A stretch of 32,689 nucleotides of DNA from Komagataeibacter nataicola (GTDB taxonomy: Bacteria; Pseudomonadota; Alphaproteobacteria; Acetobacterales; Acetobacteraceae). The notes under the pieces were generated by a model that was not told the origin of the DNA, did no database searches, and saw nothing but the letters and a program-made list of their open reading frames with translations. This document shows positions 25,719 to 32,689 of this stretch, piece by piece. How positions within the stretch are numbered: the stretch's first letter is position 1; every line of letters begins with the position of its first letter. The DNA lies in the NCBI RefSeq assembly GCF_003207795.1, contig NZ_NIRT01000032.1:1-32689 (forward strand). The letters are read 5' to 3'. The position numbers and the translations under genes were made by a program.

Positions 25719-26912
25719 ATGACCGGGCCGCAGGCATCATCGGCGTCACCGACACGGCGGATACTGCCCGTCGTGCTGTTCAATCTGCTGTGTTACATCG
25801 ATATCGGCCTGCCAATGGCGGTTATCCCGGTTTTTGTGCATCAGGTGCTGGGCTACAACACCGTGCTCGCGGGGATGGCGGTCTCGGTCCAGTATCTCGC
25901 CACTTTCGCCTCGCGCGCCGGGGCCGGGCGGCAGACCGACCGGCGTGGCGCCAAGCCCTCGGTCATGGTGGGGCTGGGCATGTGCACGCTCTCGGGGCTG
26001 ATGCTGCTGGCCTCGGGCGTGCTGCTGCATTTTGCCGCCCTGTCGATCTGCCTGCTGATCCTGAGCCGCGTGCTGCTGGGCATAGGCGAAAGCTGGACGG
26101 CGACTGGCGCGATCATGTGGAACATCGGCCGCGTGGGGGCAGGGCGCACCGCGCAGGTGATCTCATGGAATGGCGTGACCTCCTATGGCGGCATCGCCCT
26201 TGGCGCGCCGATCGGGCAGCTCCTGTCCGGCCTGCCCATGCCCTATGGGGGGCTGACGCTGGTGGGCGCGCTCTCGGCGGGGCTGACGCTGTTCGGTCTC
26301 GTGCTGGCGCGCCAGTATGCGCCGGTGCCGCCCGTGCCCGCCAAGGCGCCGCCCATGCCATTTAGGCAGGTGTTCATGCGCGTGCTGCCCCATGGCACGG
26401 TGCTGGCCTGCGGGTCGGTGGGGTTTGGCACCATTTCCGCCTGCCTGGCGCTGTTCTATGCCCATAACAACTGGAATGGCGCTGCCGTGGCGCTGGCCGG
26501 TTTCGGCCTGACCTTCGTGATGATGCGCTTCCTCTTCGCCCGCCAGATCGACCGCCGGGGCGGGTTGCAGGTCACCCTCATCTCCCTGCTGGTCGAAACG
26601 CTGGGCCTGGTCGTGCTGTGGCAGTGCTCGAGCGTGGGGGGGGCTGCCCTTGGCGCGGCGCTGACGGGGGCCGGGTTCTCGCTGGTGTTTCCCGCCATGG
26701 GGGTGCTGGCCGTGGGCCGCGTGGGGGCGGAAAACCGGGGGGCGGCCCTGGGGGCTTTTTCCGTGTTTCTTGATATTGCCGTGGGGCTGTCCGGCCCGCT
26801 GCTGGGGCTGGTGATCCAGACAATGGGCTACGGGGCGCTGTTTCTGGTCTCGGCCCTGTTTACGCTGGCAGGCGTGGGTGTCACCATGGCGTTGAAATTC
26901 CTGCCGCGCTGA
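25719..26912 (+). CDS. MFS transporter, YhhS/YfcJ-like
   Basis: A 397-residue protein with about 12 membrane segments. The N-terminal stretch LPVVLFNLLCYIDIGLPMAVI, followed by GYNTVLAGMAVSVQYLATF and RAGAGRQTDRRGAK (the MFS loop 2-3 motif), closely resembles the YhhS/YfcJ group of E. coli, which have been linked to export of small molecules and some drugs. The substrate is unknown. The start is ATG 25719 with CAGG six bases upstream; the sequence before it does not look like transporter N-terminus. The LOG-family gene follows 44 bases later on the same strand. Confidence 0.85.
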   Translation: MTGPQASSASPTRRILPVVLFNLLCYIDIGLPMAVIPVFVHQVLGYNTVLAGMAVSVQYLATFASRAGAGRQTDRRGAKPSVMVGLGMCTLSGLMLLASGVLLHFAALSICLLILSRVLLGIGESWTATGAIMWNIGRVGAGRTAQVISWNGVTSYGGIALGAPIGQLLSGLPMPYGGLTLVGALSAGLTLFGLVLARQYAPVPPVPAKAPPMPFRQVFMRVLPHGTVLACGSVGFGTISACLALFYAHNNWNGAAVALAGFGLTFVMMRFLFARQIDRRGGLQVTLISLLVETLGLVVLWQCSSVGGAALGAALTGAGFSLVFPAMGVLAVGRVGAENRGAALGAFSVFLDIAVGLSGPLLGLVIQTMGYGALFLVSALFTLAGVGVTMALKFLPR

Positions 26913-26956
26913 AGGGCGCGGCGCGTGACCAACCTTGCGGGAGCTGAGCTGGATAG

Positions 26957-27541
26957 ATGCGGATTTCATCTGTAGCGGTTTTTTGTGGATCACGTTTCGG
27001 CTCGCGGCCGGAATATGCAGCCCAGTCGCGCGCATTGGGCACGGCGCTGGGGCAGGCGGGCGTGCGGCTGGTCTATGGCGGCGGGCATGTCGGCCTCATG
27101 GGCACGGTGGCCGATGCCACGCTGGCGGCAGGTGGCGCGGTGACGGGGGTGATCCCGCGCTTTCTGCATTCACGCGAGATCATGCATGAAGGCGTGACCG
27201 ACCTGACCGTGACCGAAAGCATGCATGACCGCAAGGCGCGCATGTTTGCGTGCTCGGATGCCTTTGTGGTCATGCCCGGCGGCCTGGGCACGTTTGACGA
27301 GACGATCGAGATCATGACCTGGCGGCAGCTGCGCCAGCATGACAAGCCGATCTATATCGTCAACATCGCAGGCTGGGCCGACCCGCTGCTGGCCATGATC
27401 GATGCCTGTATCGAGGATGGATTCGCCTCACCAAGTGCCCGCGACCTGTTTGCGGTGGTGCCGGACGTGGCAACCCTTATGGCCGTTCTTGCCGCCCTTC
27501 CGGCACCCACAGGTGCGCGTGATACGGTGACGACGTTGTAA
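26957..27541 (+). CDS. LOG family protein (cytokinin riboside 5'-monophosphate phosphoribohydrolase-like)
   Basis: A 194-residue Rossmann-type protein. It has the LOG signature PGGLGTFDE at residues 107-115, preceded by MHDRKARM, and an N-terminal VAVFCGSRFGSRPEY with YGGGHVGLMG. Characterised members release free bases from cytokinin ribotides, or hydrolyse AMP. Production of cytokinin-like compounds has been reported in cellulose-forming acetic acid bacteria, but nothing here shows the substrate. It follows the MFS transporter by 44 bases; a link between an exporter and nucleobase release is possible but unproven. The ribosome site at ATG 26957 is weak. Confidence 0.88.
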   Translation: MRISSVAVFCGSRFGSRPEYAAQSRALGTALGQAGVRLVYGGGHVGLMGTVADATLAAGGAVTGVIPRFLHSREIMHEGVTDLTVTESMHDRKARMFACSDAFVVMPGGLGTFDETIEIMTWRQLRQHDKPIYIVNIAGWADPLLAMIDACIEDGFASPSARDLFAVVPDVATLMAVLAALPAPTGARDTVTTL

Positions 27542-27559
27542 AACTTTTCATCTATCCCC

Positions 27560-27588
27560 TTGCGCAAAAGGGAGCAGGCTAGTATAGC
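27560..27588 (+). promoter_or_regulatory. Possible promoter of tRNA-Pro
   Basis: TTGCGC (27560-27565) and TATAGC (27583-27588) are 17 bases apart, placing the transcription start about 3 bases before the tRNA. Both boxes are partial matches. Confidence 0.4.
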
Positions 27589-27597
27589 CGCCTGCAA

Positions 27598-27674
27598 CGG
27601 AGTGTAGCTCAGCCTGGTAGAGCACTGTGTTCGGGACGCAGGGGCCGGAGGTTCGAATCCTCTCACTCCGACCA
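27598..27674 (+). tRNA. tRNA-Pro (anticodon CGG)
   Basis: A complete 77-base cloverleaf. Acceptor CGGAGTG/CACTCCG, D stem GCTC/GAGC, anticodon stem CTGTG/CGCAG (one T-G pair) with loop TTCGGGA (anticodon CGG, reading CCG), T stem GGAGG/CCTCT with one G-T pair and loop TTCGAAT, discriminator A and encoded CCA. The C at position 1 is typical of bacterial tRNA-Pro. Confidence 0.97.
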
Positions 27675-27680
27675 GATTTG

Positions 27681-27714
27681 CAGGCCGGTTGCCCTTGGGT
27701 GACCGGCCTGTTTT
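27681..27714 (+). terminator. Terminator after tRNA-Pro
   Basis: CAGGCCGGT (27681-27689) pairs perfectly with ACCGGCCTG (27702-27710), with further CCC/GGG pairing inside the loop, followed by TTTT. Confidence 0.85.
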
Positions 27715-27732
27715 CATATCTCACCAAATAAT

Positions 27733-27810
27733 AAAAGTTTCTGGGTGCCGGCTTTTTTCAAAAAGGCGGTGTTCGTGACGCTTGCTGAAAAAACCTTCAC
27801 CAGAACCGTC
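27733..27810. repeat. Cloverleaf-like intergenic repeat, copy 4 (reverse orientation)
   Basis: AAAAGTTTCTGGGTG (27733-27747) is followed by a hairpin CTTTTT/AAAAAG (27752-27765) with flanking GCC/GGC pairing, then a degenerate second hairpin and the closing TTCACCAGAA. Reading copy 1 on the other strand gives the same order of parts. It lies between tRNA-Pro and the convergent trehalase gene. Confidence 0.7.
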
Positions 27811-27825
27811 CTTGTGGTTCTCATG

Positions 27826-27857
27826 AAAAAAGGGGGAAGACCGGCTGGTCTTCCCCC
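27826..27857 (-). terminator. Intrinsic terminator of the trehalase gene
   Basis: GGGGGAAGACC (27832-27842) and GGTCTTCCCCC (27847-27857) form a perfect 11-bp stem with a 4-base loop. On the minus strand it is followed by six T. It begins 8 bases after the trehalase stop codon. Confidence 0.93.
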
Positions 27858-27864
27858 TGTGTTT

Positions 27865-30552
27865 TTACGGCTGGGCCGGTTGTGACGGTGTGGCCGGGCT
27901 CGTGGGCGCGGCCTGCTGGTTTGCAGGTGCTGTCGCATCACTGGCCGGGGCGTTGGCCGGTGCCGCCGGTTGGGTTGCCGCGGGCGGCGTGCTGGCTTCA
28001 GGGGCCGTGGACGGCGCGGGCTGGCTGGCCACAGGCGTGGCGGGTGCCGCTGGGGCAGGCTGTGAAGTCGGTGCTGCCGGTGCTGCGGCCTGTGCCGGGG
28101 TAGCATTCGCCGCGGGTGCTTCAGTCGGCGGCGTGGTTGGGGCTGTCGCCTCCGTGGCCGATGGGCGGGGTGGCATTTCGGTAGTCGGGATCGGCGCGCT
28201 GGCGCCCACGCTTGAAACCTGCGGCAGCGTGGGGGTGGGGGCCACCGGGCGCGGGGTAAGCGTTACGGTTGGCTGGGTGTAGCGGTTCAGCGCATCGGCA
28301 TCGCTCTGCACGCCATAGGCATTCATGGGCGGCAGGGGCTGGGGCGAGGGCTGATCCGCCGCCGGGTTGCGGTCAAGCACCACGCGGGTGTTTTGTGGGT
28401 AGCGGTTCATCAGGCCGAGCAGCGTGCCGTTGGTCCAGCCAAAGCCGATCTGCATCGGGTATTCGCCGCCGCCCTTGCCGCCCTTGGGGCTGATATAGGG
28501 ATTGACCACGTCATATTTTTCCAGCAGCACGCCGGATTTTTCGTAGGTGCCGATCACGCGGCCCATCCAGCGGGCCGCGATGTCGCTGGCCAGCTGGTCA
28601 TAGCCATACTGGTTCAGGCCCTTTACCGCCATCCACTGCAGCGGGGCCCAGCCATTGGGGGCGTCCCACTGCTGGCCGCTATTGGTGCGCTCTGTGGCGA
28701 TCAGGCCGCCCACCTTGAGCAGGTTCTTGCGCACGGTTTCGGATACGGCCTTGGCCTGCTCGGGCGTTGCCATCTGCAGGAACAGCGGCACGACCGTCGC
28801 ACCTGACAGGATGGAGGTCGATTCGCCCTTTTTCCAATCATAATCGATATAGGCCGCGCGGCGCTCATCCCACAGGATACGCTGTGCGGCACTGATGCGT
28901 TCTTCGGCAAGGTGGGCGTAACGGGCCGCTTCTTCCTTGTTGCCCTTCAGGTCATAGGCGTGGGCCAGGGTCTGCTGCAGGTGCGGGATGAGGAAGTTGA
29001 GCTCCACGGTCAGCAGTTCCGTGGTGTGGATGGTGGAGAGCGTATGCCCGTCCGCCAGCCAGCGCGAGCTGAAGTCCCATCCGGTTTCGGAACCTGCGCG
29101 GAGGTCGCGGTACACCTCGTTCTTGGGGCGGCCGGACTCGGCGGCCGTGGCGATGTCCTGCGGGTAGCTTTCATCGCGCGGGGTGTCGCGGTCATCCCAG
29201 TGGCGGTTCATGATCGTGCCATCGGGCAGGCGCACCACGTGTCGGTAGGCCCCGCCGGGGGCTACGGAATCCTGTCCGTCCATCCAGTAGTCGTATTCCG
29301 CCTGCAACTCGGGCAGGAAGGTGGTGTAGGCCACCTGCCCGTCATGCATGGCCAGCAGATCGACCATCAGCGAGAAGAACGGCGCCTGCGACCGGCTGAG
29401 GTAATAGGTGCGGCTGCCGTTGGGGATATGGCCGTACCGGTCGATCATCGAAGCCATGTCGCGCACCATGTCGCGCATGAGGTCGATCTTCTGGTTTTCG
29501 TACAAGCCGATCATGGTGAAGTAGCTGTCCCAGTAATACAGTTCACTGAAACGGCCACCGGGCACCACATAGGTGAAGGGCAGGGGCAGCTGCGAGGAAT
29601 AGGCCACCTGCGTGTCGGGCGGGCGGCTGAGCACTTCCCACATGCCCACGATGTAGTCGCGCACGTTCTCATCGGGCGTGCGCTGGTAGGAGACGGTCTT
29701 GCGCTCGGGCAGCGTGAAGTGCTGGGCCACGAAATCCTTGAGCGAGAAATCGGGGCGCTGGCGGGCGAGGTTGTACTGCGCCATGAGGTCGGCGGGCGCT
29801 TCATCGGGCACGGCGTCGGCTGCGGTCTTGGCGTCGGTATAGATATGCGCCTCGCCAATGGCCTGGAACAGGCCGTCAAGCGCGATCGAGGGCGGGCGCA
29901 GGTCCTGGGCCAGGGCAGCAGGCGCTGCCGCGTCAGACAGCAGGGCATCGGCTGGCGGGACCGGGCTGCTGCCGCTTGAGGCCGGGCCATCCTTGTGCAT
30001 GGTCTGGGCGGGCTGGGTGCCTGGCGGGGTGGCGTCTGCATGGTCGGCACTGCTGCCGCCCGGCGTGGCCGTGGGCGGGCTGGCCGGGGCGCCGCCTTGG
30101 GGCGGCGCGGCGGGCGTGGGCGCGCCACCGCCTGCGGGCATGGGCGCTGTGGCGTTGTCCGGCGTGGGGCTTGCGGATGGCGTGGTGGTGGCTGGTGCAG
30201 GTGGCATGCTTCCGCTCCCCGAAAGCGGTTCGGGCGTTGGCACCGAATAGATCTGCTCCCCCGCCGTGTCCGGGCTGGCGGCGGGCGCAGGGGCCGACGG
30301 TGCCGCTGCTGTCCGTTCCGTGCCGGTGGGCGCGGACGGGATGGCAGCGGGAGTCTGGACGGCAGGCGTGGCCTGTGTGGAATCAGGCGCTGTCTGGGCC
30401 AGGGCGGGCGTGCCCGCATAAAGAATGCTGGCCAGCACGAGCCCGGCCTGGCGGGGCGCGGACCGGGACAGGTTTGAACCGCACAGGAGTAAAACTTTCA
30501 CGAGACGCCAATTCTCCAGATAATAAAAAGACAAATATGATCCGTGCAACAT
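27865..30552 (-). CDS. treA: Periplasmic trehalase (GH37) with long Pro/Ala-rich flanks
   Basis: GH37 trehalases split trehalose into two glucose molecules. Both family signatures are present, PGGRFSELYYWDSYF and QQWDAPNGWAP. The catalytic acid Asp (GWDFSSRW) and base Glu (GGEYPMQIGFGWTNG) fall at about residues 493 and 697 from this start. A hydrophobic segment ending ALAQ indicates a signal peptide. Roughly 150 Pro/Ala/Ser/Thr-rich residues separate it from the catalytic domain, and a tail of well over 100 similar residues ends the protein. This makes it about 895 aa, against about 565 for E. coli TreA. Start choice is uncertain: ATG 30552 has AAGG at a good distance, but GTG 30501 gives a tidier signal peptide (VKVLLLCGSNLSRSA then APRQAGL-type core). 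The tails may cross the envelope or extend from it. The gene is divergent from tldD. Confidence 0.93.
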   Translation of the reverse strand: MLHGSYLSFYYLENWRLVKVLLLCGSNLSRSAPRQAGLVLASILYAGTPALAQTAPDSTQATPAVQTPAAIPSAPTGTERTAAAPSAPAPAASPDTAGEQIYSVPTPEPLSGSGSMPPAPATTTPSASPTPDNATAPMPAGGGAPTPAAPPQGGAPASPPTATPGGSSADHADATPPGTQPAQTMHKDGPASSGSSPVPPADALLSDAAAPAALAQDLRPPSIALDGLFQAIGEAHIYTDAKTAADAVPDEAPADLMAQYNLARQRPDFSLKDFVAQHFTLPERKTVSYQRTPDENVRDYIVGMWEVLSRPPDTQVAYSSQLPLPFTYVVPGGRFSELYYWDSYFTMIGLYENQKIDLMRDMVRDMASMIDRYGHIPNGSRTYYLSRSQAPFFSLMVDLLAMHDGQVAYTTFLPELQAEYDYWMDGQDSVAPGGAYRHVVRLPDGTIMNRHWDDRDTPRDESYPQDIATAAESGRPKNEVYRDLRAGSETGWDFSSRWLADGHTLSTIHTTELLTVELNFLIPHLQQTLAHAYDLKGNKEEAARYAHLAEERISAAQRILWDERRAAYIDYDWKKGESTSILSGATVVPLFLQMATPEQAKAVSETVRKNLLKVGGLIATERTNSGQQWDAPNGWAPLQWMAVKGLNQYGYDQLASDIAARWMGRVIGTYEKSGVLLEKYDVVNPYISPKGGKGGGEYPMQIGFGWTNGTLLGLMNRYPQNTRVVLDRNPAADQPSPQPLPPMNAYGVQSDADALNRYTQPTVTLTPRPVAPTPTLPQVSSVGASAPIPTTEMPPRPSATEATAPTTPPTEAPAANATPAQAAAPAAPTSQPAPAAPATPVASQPAPSTAPEASTPPAATQPAAPANAPASDATAPANQQAAPTSPATPSQPAQP

Positions 30553-30747
30553 GCCCTGCCTTGCCTGCCTACCACAAAGGGAAACCATGTAGATGGAGGG
30601 AAGTTCATTTTCAGGCATGGTGGCTGTCATGAACATGTCCCTGCTTTTCCATAGGGTACAAATCCGGCTATGCTATGTGCCCTCCCGGCCTGCGCGGCCC
30701 GAGCGTTCGTGTTTTTTCCTGTTCCGCCAAACCGGAGTCGTTCTTTC

Positions 30748-32208
<1,461 letters not shown>

Positions 32209-32232
32209 GGAAGTGATAGCCACCTGTATTTT

Positions 32233-32261
32233 CAACAGGTTGTTTGAAAAACAACCTGTTG
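32233..32261. terminator. 13-bp perfect inverted repeat after tldD
   Basis: CAACAGGTTGTTT (32233-32245) and AAACAACCTGTTG (32249-32261) form a perfect stem with a 3-base GAA loop, 25 bases after the tldD stop. No T run follows on either strand, so it may stabilise the mRNA 3' end or be a weak or factor-dependent terminator rather than a standard one. Confidence 0.55.
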
Positions 32262-32364
32262 ATGGGAAATAACGAAAGTTTTTGCGGGCAACCTCCCGGG
32301 ACCAGGCATTCAGGGTAGTAAGAGGCTGTTTGAAACGTTAGGCTCAATAATATTCTGAAATTAT

Positions 32365-32445
32365 AAAAGTTTTTGGTGAAGCTTTTTTCAAAAAGCTTCA
32401 GAAGACACCGCCTTTTTGGAAAAAAGACGACACCAAAAAACTTTT
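32365..32445. repeat. Cloverleaf-like intergenic repeat, copy 5 (forward orientation)
   Basis: The most complete copy. The outer stem is AAAAGTTTTTGGTG (32365-32378) with CACCAAAAAACTTTT (32431-32445), one base bulged. Hairpin 1 is GAAGCTTTTT (32378-32387) with AAAAAGCTTC (32390-32399). Hairpin 2 is CTTTTT-type with its A-rich partner (32411-32429). It agrees with copy 1 along its full length and orientation, and lies between tldD and the convergent IS5-type transposase. Confidence 0.85.
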
Positions 32446-32601
32446 CTTATTTTGTATCAATGATTTGTTTTCAAACAATTTCAGATGCATTTGACTACAT
32501 TTATTTCTGGCCGGTTGATAGAGTCGGCCAGATTATTCAGTCGTGAAGCTGCCCTGCATAAAGGGAAGAGAATTAAGGGAATTTCTTTCTAGGCTCAGGA
32601 C

Positions 32602-32689
32602 TCATAGCCAGAAGATGACGGTTGCAGCGAGGCAGATGGCTGAGAAGAAGACGTTCGGGCATCTGTCATAGCGTGTTGCGACCCGCCGC
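32602..32689 (-). CDS. IS5-type transposase, C-terminal end (partial, continues past the right edge)
   Basis: On the minus strand the last 28 codons read RRVATRYDRCPNVFFSAICL then AATVIFWL and stop (TGA, 32602-32604). The 'ATRYDK/R....F.SAI.LAA..IWL' tail is characteristic of IS5-family (IS1031-like) transposases found in many copies in acetic acid bacteria. The catalytic residues are outside the window. The IS boundary should be within a few tens of bases to the left. Confidence 0.75.
   Translation of the reverse strand, partial: RRVATRYDRCPNVFFSAICLAATVIFWL

Larger units (their letters stand above)
32209..32601. other. Gene-free region between tldD and the IS5-type element
   Basis: About 390 A+T-rich bases with no credible gene. 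It holds a 13-bp inverted repeat just after tldD, a full copy of the cloverleaf repeat, and then about 150 bases up to the transposase stop in which I see nothing definite. The IS end should lie in this last part, but neither its terminal inverted repeat nor a target duplication can be fixed without the other end. Confidence 0.6.

Noticed and set aside
27733-27810. Possible riboswitch or small RNA
   Set aside because: The structure is shared by five unrelated intergenic sites in both orientations, always at gene 3' ends, so a repeat or terminator-like element explains it better.
28912-29979. A plus-strand open frame of 355 codons antisense to trehalase
   Set aside because: Trehalase on the other strand has full GH37 catalytic motifs. 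The antisense frame is His/Val/Gly-rich with no known motif, as expected of a shadow in high-G+C DNA.

Overview
This window most likely comes from the chromosome of an acetic acid bacterium (Acetobacteraceae, in the Komagataeibacter/Gluconacetobacter range). That is inferred from the high G+C coding sequence, the alphaproteobacterial rho / mnmE-mnmG-rsmG-parA-parB order, and IS630- and IS5-type transposase ends like those common in these genomes. No 16S or other taxonomic marker is present, so the genus is an inference.

Layout. The window starts in the last 26 codons of an IS630-type transposase (+) and ends in the last 28 codons of an IS5-type transposase (-). Between them: a lower-G+C glycosyltransferase (158-967, -); rho (1311-2621, +) with a near-consensus promoter and a hairpin at the predicted 5' end of the mRNA; an ogt-like / quinone oxidoreductase pair (-); the origin-type cluster mnmE-mnmG-rsmG-parA-parB (4312-9845, +); tRNA-Lys(CTT); a tightly overlapping group of a class I amidotransferase, an RluB-type pseudouridine synthase and rsmD; ftsK, an RluA-type pseudouridine synthase, a 703-residue protein resembling PLP fold-type I enzymes, and a histidine phosphatase; a 40-codon exported-peptide gene (-); tadA; a DegP-type protease; a GPH-family transporter (-); folD and a short MetF-like gene; a Nudix hydrolase (-); an MFS transporter; a LOG-family gene; tRNA-Pro(CGG); a GH37 trehalase with long Pro/Ala-rich flanks (-); and tldD (+).

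How the genes fit together. ParA, ParB and FtsK serve chromosome segregation. Two perfect 16-bp parS palindromes lie inside mnmE and rsmG, just upstream of parAB, so the ParB loading zone is written within the neighbouring coding sequences. Seven RNA-modification genes (mnmE, mnmG, rsmG, rluB-like, rsmD, rluA-like, tadA) lie within about 15.5 kb. FolD and the MetF-like protein form a folate one-carbon pair. DegP and trehalase act in the periplasm, and TldD is a protease of the TldD/TldE type.

Most unusual features. (1) A family of about 60-80 bp two-hairpin (cloverleaf-like) repeats, five copies, every one in a gap between convergent genes. (2) The 703-residue PLP-enzyme-like protein of unknown function, coupled to ftsK/rluA and followed by a phosphatase. 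(3) An unlisted 40-aa secreted peptide gene with two cysteines. (4) The 5'-terminal hairpin on the rho leader. (5) An Ogt-like protein that keeps the acceptor cysteine motif but appears to lack the arginine finger. No CRISPR array, rRNA or prophage was seen.
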